From: Candidatus Geothrix odensensis
GTDB taxonomy: Bacteria > Acidobacteriota > Holophagae > Holophagales > Holophagaceae
Length of the DNA stretch: 41,139 nucleotides
Reading direction: 5' to 3'
Assembly (NCBI GenBank): GCA_016714685.1
Contig: JADKCH010000019.1
Location: 1-41,139 of the forward strand
Both the position numbers and the translations under genes were made by a program. The notes beneath the pieces were generated by a model. That model did no database searches. It had not been told where the DNA came from and saw nothing but the letters and a program-made list of their open reading frames with translations. The first letter of the stretch is position 1; every line of letters starts with the position of its first letter. Shown here in pieces: positions 7,645-15,525 of this stretch.

Positions 7645-10387
7645 ATGAGCCAGGGAATCCCATTGCGTCTCCCCTTCCTGCTTGCCCTGCTGTGCGTCCT
7701 CGGCTGTGGCGGCAAGAGCACCTCAGCGCCGCCGGCGCCGGGCGGATTGACCATTGCCCAGGTCTACGAAAAATCCCTGGCCTCCCTCAGGGCGGGCAAT
7801 CCCGATACGGATGGGGACGGCATCCCGGATGACGTTGAGCGCGATGTGATCCACACCGACTCCATGAAGGTCGACACGGACGGGGACGGCCTCTTCGACA
7901 ACGCCGAGGTCTTCGGCGACATGACCTGGGGCGAGAAGGACCTCGTGCCCGACAAGAACGGGAACGGGCGCATCGCCGCCCTCGACAAGGATGACGACGG
8001 GGACGGCGTCAACGATGGCGAGCGGGTGGACAGCGACGGGGACGGCATCCCCAACTACCTGGAGTTCTACGGCTACACCTACGATTTCCTGACCGGGAAA
8101 CCCAGGCTCTGGGATGGCCAGGACCATGCGGTGCGCTACTACAAGACCGACCCGAACCAGCGCTCCACGGACCAGGACCCCTTCGACGATCTCACCGAGG
8201 TCTCGGGCACCAACATGGATGTGTCCGTCAAGGGTCCTGGCGACCTGCCCATGGTGCCGGCCCTGCCGGAGATCGTGGTGCGCCTGGAGGGCTACCGCGT
8301 GACCCTGAACGACGCCATCACCGTGACCCAGGGCCGGTCCGTGAGCAAGGGGACCACCTGGGATGCCAGCACCACCGCCACGCACTCGCGGACGCGGGAG
8401 GACAACTGGGAGGTGGGAGTCGAGGCCGAGGTCGGATTCGAGTTCCCCGGCGTCAAGGCCTCCGTCAAGGCCCATGCGAATTATGGAGGGTCCATCGCGA
8501 ACACCCACGAGACCAGCAACGCCACCTCCCGTGGAGGCTCCCTCGTGAGCACCGAGGAATGGTCCCAGGCCACGACCACGAACCCCACGGAGGCCGCCAA
8601 GATCAAGCTCTTCCTGAAGGTGCACAACCAGGGCAGCGCCTGCGCGAGCAACGTGGTGCCCACCCTCACCCTGCGGATCGGGGGCCACAATGTGGCCACC
8701 TTCCAGCCCGGCGAGAACCAGGTCAACCTGCTCGAACCCGGCGGCACCTACCCCTCGACCCCCGGGCGTCTGCTGGGTGGTGGACAGCAACCAGGCCGGC
8801 AGAGACATCTTCCTGACCCTGAACGAGCTCCGGGCTCTGGAATGCGGCGCGCCGGTCAGTATCACCATGACCCAGATGGCCGCGGACGTCATGCGCCTGA
8901 ACCCCACCACCGGGGCCTACGAGCGCATGGGGGACTGGAACGAGTACCGGGCCCGCTGCAAGGCCGTCAGCGCGAACCTCTATTTCGACCTGGGCAACGG
9001 CAACTTCGTCCACAGCCTGGTCTATGCGGACGGCCGGCCCACGGCCCCGGCAGTGACGCTGGGGGACGCCTTCCTATGGGGCGTGGGTGGCTATGCGCAC
9101 CAGGGCCTGGGCTTCACCTACCGGGACATGGAAGGGCTGAGCCGAGAGATGAAGCTGGACGACTGGGCCATCTGCCTGGATGGGGGCACCTACGCGGCGA
9201 ATGGCCTGGAGAAGGGGCAGCCGCTCCCCGCGGGCTTCAACCTCTTCGACCTCCGCCTGAACCCAAGCTCCGTCATCGTCGCCAAGGCCCCGCGGGCCGC
9301 GGTGGATGGCACCGTCGTGGACGGAGTCCTCGTCTACGAACCGGAGATCTTCTACGCCTACTACGACAGCGCCACCGGCAGTGTGAACGCCGTCGCGGCG
9401 GACTACAACGGCGTGGCGAAGGCCGAGTTCATCGACCGGGACGGCAAGGCCCGGCTCATGGCAGTGGACCTCGCGGGATCGGACTTCTTCGTCTACCACC
9501 CCCAGGCGGATGCCATCTCCTACCCCGGTGGCTATGCGTTCAAGGGCACGGAAAGGATCCGGGTCACCAATGTCAAAGGGGATGTCGCCGAGCAGACCCT
9601 CACCGGGATCTACGCCACACCCGAACCCGTGGCACCCACCATCGAATGGGCCGTCATCGACGCCAGCGACCCGACCAAGCCCTTCCTGGAGGCCAAGGTG
9701 ATCGCGGGCCAGAACGCCCCCCTCGACTGGATCAAGCTCTTCCCGAACAACGCCAACTTCGCGGCCGTCAAACTCGCCCTGGTCGAAGATGTCTACCGGC
9801 GGCCGGATGTCTGGACGTGCAGCCTCGCCGGGGAAATGAACCTCGGCATGGAGATGTGGAACACCATGACGTTGACAGCCCACACCCTGAGCGGACTCTA
9901 CAGCGAGTGGCAGGGGAGGTTCGACATCCGGCGCCCCTACAACGTGGGCCTGAAGGACCTGAATTCCTACTACGGGTGGTACTGGGACGATGACTGGTCC
10001 CAGCACGCGCTGAACCTGGACAACAGCGAAATCGTCGGCTTCGGCTGGGAGGAGGGCAGCGGCATCCCCTACCCCAGTGACAACTTCGAGCTGTGGGTCT
10101 GGTGGCAGGGTGGCAGTTGGCAGCTGCGCATCAACAAGGTCCAGTCCTACAAGATGTCTGGCATCCCCTATGACGAGATCACCCAGCAGACTGCAAACTT
10201 CCTGAAGGGGAATCTGGCCACCGTCCCGGACTACCCCACCATCCAGAATGGCGACACCTTCCTGCTTCGGACCAGCGAAGGGCGCCTGGCCAAGCTCGAG
10301 ATCGTGGAGTGCGTCCCCTACGACCCCTCCGGGGCCTACAACAGGGCCCAGCGCACTCGCGTCCGGTACACGGTGTTCGAGGACTAG
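7645..10387 (+). CDS. Binary-toxin B / protective-antigen-like lipoprotein, with an apparent +1 frameshift near 8760
   Basis: A predicted lipoprotein of about 913 residues resembling the oligomerising, pore-forming component of anthrax-type binary toxins. The signal peptide ends in a lipobox-like VLGC (Cys21). Residues 52-140 hold calcium-binding DxDxDG repeats (DTDGDGIPDD, DTDGDGLFDN, DSDGDGIPNYLE), as in the Ca-binding domain of protective antigen (PA). Then come STDQDPFDDLTEVSG (PA has a similar STASDPYSDFEKVTG) and an alternating Ser/Thr/His-rich region at about 235-305, like the PA pore hairpin. Next is a domain with KIKLFLKVHNQGSACASNVVPT and ATFQPGENQ, matching PA heptamerisation-domain segments. 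The N-terminal activation piece and a furin-like basic site are absent. The C-terminal 400 residues are not recognised. The frame shifts by +1 between about 8750 and 8770 (a CCCCC run); removal of one C joins GGTYPSTPG to VCWVVDSNQAG. The ribosome site GGAGG precedes the ATG. The stop TAG lies in the CTAG duplicated by the adjoining MITE. Confidence 0.8.
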
Positions 10388-10636
10388 GGTCTGTTTTCAA
10401 AGTGGGGTGCGCCGCAAGGGGCGCCGCCCAAGCGAGGCAAGGAAAGCGACGAAGGCGATAGCGGCACTATCGACGAGGAGCCGACGCAGCATCGCGCCGG
10501 GGCCGCCCTGGGACGTGCCCAGCCCCCTGGCTGCGTTGGCGGTCTCGAACGATGTCCCGCATCGCCCTTCGGCCCCCGTCTTGCCATGAGCGCGGCTGGA
10601 CGGCGTCGCGGCTCGCATCCACTTTGAAAACAGACC
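10388..10636. mobile_element. IS5-type MITE, 249 bp, with 18-bp terminal inverted repeats and CTAG target duplication
   Basis: The ends are perfect 18-base inverted repeats: 10388-10405 (GGTCTGTTTTCAAAGTGG) and 10619-10636, its exact reverse complement. The element is flanked on both sides by CTAG (10384-10387 and 10637-10640). A 4-bp YTAR/CTAG target duplication and ends of the GGTCTGTT type are characteristic of the IS5 family. The element is far too short for a transposase and its internal open frames are arginine/proline-rich noise, so it is a non-autonomous miniature element needing a transposase elsewhere. A small internal hairpin lies at 10456-10472 (CGATAG and CTATCG arms). It separates two convergent genes without damaging either. 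Confidence 0.85.
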
Positions 10637-11269
10637 CTAGGCTCCCCCGAAACGGCAGGACAGGAGGATCGCGCCGTAGGACGTGGCGCGATCCCTGGCC
10701 GCCTGGACCCCGCTCGTGTTCAGGGTGACGTAGTGGAAGGCGCCCTCCACCGCCCAGTGGCGGGACCACTGGAAGCCGGTTCCCACCTTGATGCCTGCGC
10801 GCCCGGACTGGGCGATGACGCGGTAGTCGCCGGGACCATCGGGGGGCAGCAATCCAGAGTGGAACTCGTAGGTACCCTCCACCTGGTTCAGGGTGAATCC
10901 GCCCACCGTGTAGAAGGTCCGTTCGCCCCGGCGCACCAGATGCCACACCCAGTCCAGGGCCCACTGGCGGTTGGCGAAGGCCCCGCTGCCCTCGCTGGCG
11001 CGGTGGTAGAGCAGCCGCACACCGTGCCGCGGATTCAACGCCCGCTCCACCCCGAAATCCCAGGCCGTGGACTGGCCGCTCAGACCCAGGAACTCGCCGG
11101 TGCTGGGCCATTCCCGCAGGGGTGCAGATACCTGCGTGGGCTTCCGCCAGTTCGAATCGGCCAGCTCGCAGAGCCCCCCCTGGATCTGGAACTGGAGGGT
11201 CTGGCCCTGGGCAAGGGCGCTCATGGCGCCTGCAACCAGCAGCACTTTCAAACGATTCACGCAACCCAT
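10637..11269 (-). CDS. Secreted outer-membrane beta-barrel-like protein, function unknown
   Basis: A 210-residue protein with a signal peptide (residues 1 to about 22, cleavage near ALAQGQ). It is followed by alternating amphipathic segments typical of a small outer-membrane barrel, for example ERTFYTVGGFTLNQVEGTYEF and SRHWAVEGAFHYVTLN, and ends close to an aromatic residue (LLSCRFGGA). CAGGAG lies eight bases before the ATG. I cannot name a family; OmpW/OmpA-like small barrels are the nearest impression. It is convergent with the toxin-B-like gene, and its TAG is formed by the right-hand CTAG copy of the MITE. Proximity to the lipoprotein may or may not be functional. Confidence 0.72.
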   Translation of the reverse strand: MGCVNRLKVLLVAGAMSALAQGQTLQFQIQGGLCELADSNWRKPTQVSAPLREWPSTGEFLGLSGQSTAWDFGVERALNPRHGVRLLYHRASEGSGAFANRQWALDWVWHLVRRGERTFYTVGGFTLNQVEGTYEFHSGLLPPDGPGDYRVIAQSGRAGIKVGTGFQWSRHWAVEGAFHYVTLNTSGVQAARDRATSYGAILLSCRFGGA

Positions 11270-11384
11270 GGGCGGCTCCTGATTGATGATACGGCGGGAG
11301 GCTAACCACCGGCACCTGGGACGGGCAGACTGCCTTTCACGACAGGGGTTGCATCGCCGGGTCCGTGACGCTACCTTTCTGCAC

Positions 11385-11400
11385 CGGCCCTTCGGGGCCG
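11385..11400 (+). other. UUCG-tetraloop hairpin in the leader upstream of the SAM riboswitch
   Basis: CGGCCC, TTCG, GGGCCG forms a compact six-pair stem with a UUCG loop, followed by TTCTCTTA. It lies just before the riboswitch. It may stabilise the 5' end of the leader, or pair alternatively with the later GGGCCC arms. A possible promoter just upstream is TTGCAT (11349-11354), 17 bases, TACCTT (11372-11377), but its match is weak. Apart from this hairpin, the riboswitch and its terminator, I see nothing else in the gene-free stretch 11270-11660. Confidence 0.4.
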
Positions 11401-11418
11401 TTCTCTTACGAGATCCTT

Positions 11419-11548
11419 GTCAGTTCCATAGCGAGTTATCCAGAAAGGTGGAGGGACGGGCCCTGTGAAACCTTGGCAACCTGCGAAAGCAAGGTGCCAA
11501 TTCCTGCCGTGAGCAATCGCGGAGAGATGTCGAGCTGTGTCGAACTGA
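11419..11548 (+). ncRNA. SAM-I (S-box) riboswitch controlling metY-metA-lysC
   Basis: The S-box core is plain: GTTATCCAGAAAGGTGGAGG at about 11434-11453, GGCCCTGTGAAACCTTGGCAA at about 11458-11477, then CAAGGTGCCAATTCCTGC. An extended P1 helix is formed by GTCAGTTC (11419-11426) with GAACTGAC (11541-11548), and CATAGC (11427-11432) with GCTGTG (11534-11539). SAM-I riboswitches bind S-adenosylmethionine and usually cause premature termination when it is abundant. Here an intrinsic terminator follows within ten bases and the first gene downstream is metY, so the logic is methionine-pathway shut-off by SAM. Confidence 0.95.
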
Positions 11549-11555
11549 CGACGGC

Positions 11556-11589
11556 GACAAAGGGGCCCGAGTGATCGGGCCCCTTTGTC
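11556..11589 (+). terminator. Riboswitch expression-platform terminator
   Basis: A perfect 15-base-pair stem runs from 11556-11570 (GACAAAGGGGCCCGA) to 11575-11589, with loop GTGA. It is followed by a T-rich stretch (ATGTTTGCTTTT). It directly follows the SAM-I aptamer. The GGGCCCT within the aptamer (near 11459) could pair with the left arm as part of an antiterminator. Confidence 0.85.
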
Positions 11590-11660
11590 ATGTTTGCTTT
11601 TCCTGGACTTGCTTGGACGACGGGGCCTCGGCCTTCTCACCTCACTTCTCAGGAGCCGCC

Positions 11661-12947
11661 ATGAGCGCCGCCAACCCCAACTTCGAAACCATCGCCCTCC
11701 ACGGCGGCCAGGTCGCGGACAGCGACACCAAGAGCCGGGCCGTGCCCATCTACCAGACCACGAGCTACGTGTTCGACTCCGCCGAACACGGCGCCGCGCT
11801 CTTCAACCTGTCCGTGCCCGGCAACATCTACACGCGCATCATGAATCCCACTCAGGCCGTGCTGGAGACGCGCGTGGCGCGGCTGGAGGGCGGCATCGCG
11901 GGCCTGGCCGTGGCCTCGGGCCAGGCGGCCATCACGCTCACCCTCACCACGCTGCTGCGCGGCGGCGACCACATCGTGGCGGGCGACAACCTCTACGGAG
12001 GCACCTACAACCTGCTGCACCACACCCTGCCCCGCACGGGCATCGACACCACGTTCGTGGATTCGAAGACCCCCGAGGCCTTCCGCGCCGCCATCAAGCC
12101 CCAGACCCGCGCCATCTACATCGAGGCCCTGGGCAATCCCAAGCTGGACGTGCCGGAGTTCGAGGCCCTCGCGGCCATCGCGAAGGAAGCGGGCGTCCCC
12201 CTCATCGTGGACAACACCCTGCCCAGCCCCTACCTGCTGAACCCCCTGGCGCTGGGTGCCAACATCGTGGTGCATAGCGCCACCAAGTTCCTGGGCGGCC
12301 ACGGCACCTCGGTGGCGGGCGTCATCGTGGACGGCGGCACCTTCGACTGGAAGAACGGCAAGTTCCCGGAGTTCACCGAGCCCTTCGCCGCCTACCACGG
12401 CGCCGTGCTGGCGGACCTCGCGGGGCCCGCCGCCTTCATCACCAAGGCCCGCATCGAGGGCCTGCGCGACACCGGCGCCGCCATCAGCCCCTTCAACGCC
12501 TTCCTCATCCTCCAGGGCATCGAGACCCTGCACCTGCGCCTGCAGCGCCACGGGGAGAACGCCCTGGCCGTCGCCCAGTGGCTGGAGCGGCATCCCAAGG
12601 TGGCCTGGGTGAACTACCCCGGCCTGGCCGGCAACGCGAACCACGCCGCGGCGGCCCGCTACTTCCGCAAGGGCGCGGGCTTCGGCGGCATCCTCACCTT
12701 CGGCGTGAAGGGCGGCCTGGAGGCCGGCAAGGCGGTCATCAACGGCGTGCAGCTCTTCTCCCGCCTGGCCAACGTGGGCGATGCCAAGAGCCTCATCATC
12801 CACCCGGCCAGCACCACCCACCAGCAGCTGTCCTCAGCCGAGCGCGAGGCCACGGGCGTCACCGAGGACCTCATCCGCCTCTCCGTGGGCCTGGAGAACA
12901 TCGGCGACCTCCTCGAGGACCTGGAACTGGCCCTCGCGAAGGCCTGA
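11661..12947 (+). CDS. metY: O-acetylhomoserine sulfhydrylase (PLP enzyme)
   Basis: A 428-residue enzyme of the Cys/Met metabolism PLP family that makes homocysteine from O-acetylhomoserine and sulfide. Family signatures include IALHGGQVADSDTKSRAVPIYQTTSYVF at the N-terminus, the N-terminal PLP-phosphate motif around YTRIMNPTQ, the Asp of LIVDNTLPSPYL, and the cofactor lysine Lys209 in HSATKFLGGHG. The length and the insertion after SVAGVIVDGGTFDW are typical of MetY rather than the shorter MetB/MetC. AGGAG lies six bases before the ATG at 11661; an open frame upstream runs back into the riboswitch terminator and is not coding. It is the first gene behind the SAM-I riboswitch, four bases upstream of metA, whose predicted product is the substrate of MetY. 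Confidence 0.95.
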   Translation: MSAANPNFETIALHGGQVADSDTKSRAVPIYQTTSYVFDSAEHGAALFNLSVPGNIYTRIMNPTQAVLETRVARLEGGIAGLAVASGQAAITLTLTTLLRGGDHIVAGDNLYGGTYNLLHHTLPRTGIDTTFVDSKTPEAFRAAIKPQTRAIYIEALGNPKLDVPEFEALAAIAKEAGVPLIVDNTLPSPYLLNPLALGANIVVHSATKFLGGHGTSVAGVIVDGGTFDWKNGKFPEFTEPFAAYHGAVLADLAGPAAFITKARIEGLRDTGAAISPFNAFLILQGIETLHLRLQRHGENALAVAQWLERHPKVAWVNYPGLAGNANHAAAARYFRKGAGFGGILTFGVKGGLEAGKAVINGVQLFSRLANVGDAKSLIIHPASTTHQQLSSAEREATGVTEDLIRLSVGLENIGDLLEDLELALAKA

Positions 12948-12951
12948 TCCC

Positions 12952-13887
12952 ATGCCCGTCAAGATCCCAGCCTCCCTGCCGGCCCGCGATGTGCTCGAGG
13001 CGGAGAACGTGTTCCTCATCGAGGAGAGCCGCGCCCTCCACCAGGACATCCGCCCTTTGCGCATCGCCATCCTCAACCTGATGCCCACCAAGGTGGCCAC
13101 CGAGACCCAGCTCCTCCGCCTGCTGGGCAACACGCCCCTGCAGGTGGAGGTGACGCTCCTGCACATGGCCTCCCACGCCTCGAAGAACACCTCCGCAGAA
13201 CACCTGCTGGAGCACTACGTGTCCTTCGAGGAGGTGCGTCACCAGGCCTTCGATGGCCTCATCGTCACCGGGGCGCCGGTGGAGACGCTGCCCTTCGAGG
13301 AGGTGGACTACTGGCCGGAGCTCACGCAGATCCTGGACTGGGCGAGGACGAACGTCTTCTCCTGCCTCTTCATCTGCTGGGGCGCCCAGGCCGCCCTCCA
13401 CCGCTACTACGGCATCCCCAAGCACCCCCTGCCGGAGAAGATGTTCGGCGTCTTCCCCCACCACCTGCGGGTGGCCCACGAGCGGCTGGTGCAGGGCTTC
13501 GACGACGTGTTCTTCGCGCCCCACTCCCGCCACACGGAAACCCGCCAGGCGGACATCCTGGCAGAACCTCGGCTGGTCCTCCTGGCCGAGTCGGACGAGG
13601 CCGGGGTGTACCTGGTGCAGTCCGCGGATCGCCGCCTGGCCTTCGTCACGGGGCACTCGGAATACGACCCCTGCACGCTGCAGGGCGAGTACGCCCGGGA
13701 TCTCGGCAAGGGCCTGCCCATCGGCATCCCGCAGAACTACTTCCCGGAGGACGACCCCACCCGGCCGCCCCAGGTCCGCTGGCGGGGCCACTCGAACCTG
13801 CTCTTCTCCAACTGGCTGAACTACTTCGTCTATCAGGAGACGCCCTTCGACCTGGGCCTCCCCGCCGTGGAAAGGGGGGAGGCATGA
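12952..13887 (+). CDS. metA: MetA-family homoserine O-acyltransferase, predicted acetyl-CoA specific
   Basis: A 311-residue cytosolic enzyme that activates homoserine for methionine synthesis. The glutamine-amidotransferase-like fold shows catalytic Cys142 (FICWGAQAALHRYYGI), His235 and Glu237 (TGHSEYDP). The specificity position is Glu111 in TGAPVETLPFEEVDYW. In characterised MetA proteins Gly111 goes with succinyl-CoA (E. coli) and Glu111 with acetyl-CoA (Bacillus cereus type). The protein is therefore predicted to be a homoserine O-acetyltransferase despite the traditional succinyltransferase name, matching MetY next door. The ATG at 12952 is four bases after the metY stop, and its own TGA overlaps the lysC ATG (ATGA), indicating translational coupling. 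Confidence 0.95.
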   Translation: MPVKIPASLPARDVLEAENVFLIEESRALHQDIRPLRIAILNLMPTKVATETQLLRLLGNTPLQVEVTLLHMASHASKNTSAEHLLEHYVSFEEVRHQAFDGLIVTGAPVETLPFEEVDYWPELTQILDWARTNVFSCLFICWGAQAALHRYYGIPKHPLPEKMFGVFPHHLRVAHERLVQGFDDVFFAPHSRHTETRQADILAEPRLVLLAESDEAGVYLVQSADRRLAFVTGHSEYDPCTLQGEYARDLGKGLPIGIPQNYFPEDDPTRPPQVRWRGHSNLLFSNWLNYFVYQETPFDLGLPAVERGEA

Positions 13888-15237
13888 GCCTGAAGGTCCT
13901 CAAGTTCGGCGGCAGCTCCGTGGGCAGTGCCGAGGCCCTGCGCCGGGCCGCCGGCATCGTCCGCGACGAGCTGCCTGCGGGGGGACTGGTGGTCGTATCC
14001 GCCCTGCGGGGGACCACGGACCAGATCCTCGATGCCTGCGCGGCGGCGGGCCGGGGTGACCTCCCCGTCGCCCAGTCGATCCTCTCGGCGATCCAGGTGC
14101 GCCACCAATCCGTGGCCGAGGAACTCGGCCTCACCCAGGCCGTGGCTGCAGCCTGGGCCCCCCTGTTCGCCAGGATGGACCAGCTCCTGACGGGCATGGC
14201 CATGCTGGGCGAGACCACGGCCCGGGCCCGGGACGCCGCCCTGGCCGTGGGCGAGACCCTCTCCGCGAACCTCGCCGCCCTCTGCTTCCAGGGGACCTTC
14301 CAGGATGTGCGGCAGGTCATGCAGACCGATGCCCGCTTCGGCAAGGCCCGGCCCCGGCTGGAGGCCCTCCGCGAGGCTGCCATTCCCTGGCGCCAGGCCC
14401 TGGCCGCAGGGGCCCTCTGGGTCACCCAGGGCTTCCTGGGCTCCTCGCCCGAGGGCGTCACCACCACCCTGGGCCGGGGCGGCTCCGATACCAGCGCCAC
14501 CCTGCTGGGCGAGGCCCTCGATGCCGAGGAGGTGCAGATCTGGACGGACGTGGACGGTGTCCTCACCGCCGACCCCAGCCTGGTGAAGGAGGCCCGCCCC
14601 ATCCCCCAGATGAGCCTGGGCGAGGCCGAGGCCCTCAGCGCCTTCGGCGCCAAGGTCCTGCACGCGGACTCCCTGGCCCCCGGCGGCCGGGCGGGGTTCC
14701 GCCTGGTGGTGGCCAACACCCTGCGCCCCGGCGCCTCCCGGACCGAGATCCTGCCGGTGCCGCCGGTCCGTGCGGCCGGCGCCGTCACCTCCGTGGCCTA
14801 CAAGGAAGGGATCAGCCTCCTGCGCTTCCCGGCCTCGGCGGGCCTGGAGCCCCCCCTGGACGCGGCTCGCAGCCTGGAGGAGGCCGGTGCCCTGCGCTTC
14901 GGGCTGATCTCCAGTCCTGCGGGCACCCTGCTGGCGGTCCGCCCCGAGACTCACGCCGCCACCGAGGTGCTGGGCACCCTGGCCGCTTCAGGGGTGCCCT
15001 GCGAGTCCGGCTGGGCCGTGGTGGCCCTGGTGGGTGAGGGCCTGCGGGCCGATCCCTTGGCGGCCCTGCGCCACCTGGGCGAGCTGGGCCAGGAACCCGT
15101 GGGCGGGCTGCTCACAGGCAGCAGCACCGTATCCCTGGCCTTCCTCGTCCCCGAGTCCCGACTCGGCAGCCTCATCCCCCGCCTGCACTCGCGGTGCGTG
15201 CTGGGGTATTGGCCCTGCCGCAGCAGCCAGGCGGTGA
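13884..15237 (+). CDS. lysC: Aspartate kinase, with a probable one-base insertion near 15203
   Basis: Aspartate kinase catalyses the first step from aspartate to homoserine, lysine and threonine. The N-terminal KFGGSSVGS motif, the GRGGSDTSAT segment and WTDVDGVLTADP are diagnostic, and a C-terminal ACT-type regulatory region follows (about residues 305-430). The uninterrupted frame runs on to 16250, but beyond about 15200 it is nonsense and overlaps other genes. If one base of the GGGG run at 15203-15206 is removed, the protein ends with LHSRCVLGIGPAAAARR at a TGA at 15235-15237, about 450 residues, the normal length of LysC. Its ATG overlaps the metA stop (ATGA). Placement behind the SAM riboswitch suggests an isoform devoted to methionine supply. 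Confidence 0.88.
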
Positions 15238-15439
15238 GCCGGGAGTGGAAGCTCTCGGGATTCTCCAGATCGGTCGGCAACAGGCGGGCCGGATGGGCGG
15301 GATCCCCCACCACCAGAGGGGCCGCCTCCACCAGGTTGGGAAGCCGCTGGCCATCGGGCAGGGTCCAGAGGGCACCCCGGCAGTCGGCGTCCCTCGGCGT
15401 GGTGGCTTGGCGCCGCTCGCCCTGTGTCTCGCAGACCAT
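15172..15439 (-). CDS. Small protein of unknown function, convergent with lysC, end restored by the same one-base correction
   Basis: The ATG at 15439 has an AGGAGAA ribosome site, and the frame shows high G/C third positions (roughly 85 percent over its first 85 codons), so it is coding. The protein begins MVCETQGERRQATTPRDADC and continues through NLVEAAPLVVGDPAHPARLL and SRLTAWLLRQGQYP. As given, the frame continues antisense to lysC to a stop at 14951 (162 residues) with degraded quality. Removing one base of the run at 15203-15206 instead ends it with ASAGGG and a TGA at 15172-15174, about 88 residues. I recognise no family. It overlaps the restored lysC tail by about 66 bases. Confidence 0.6.
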
Positions 15440-15525
15440 CCGCTTTCTCCTGTGGAATCTTAAAGATAGGCCTCCCCGCTACCCGCGCCACCCCTCGCCT
15501 GCCACCCTCGGGGGAAGGAGCCACC

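Noticed and set aside
10384..10587. Possible small gene or transposase fragment inside the MITE
   Set aside because: Arg/Pro/Ser-rich frames without any transposase motif or ribosome site; the element is too short.
11571..11660. N-terminal extension of MetY from 11571
   Set aside because: It begins within the riboswitch terminator; AGGAG before 11661 and the family N-terminus fix the start.
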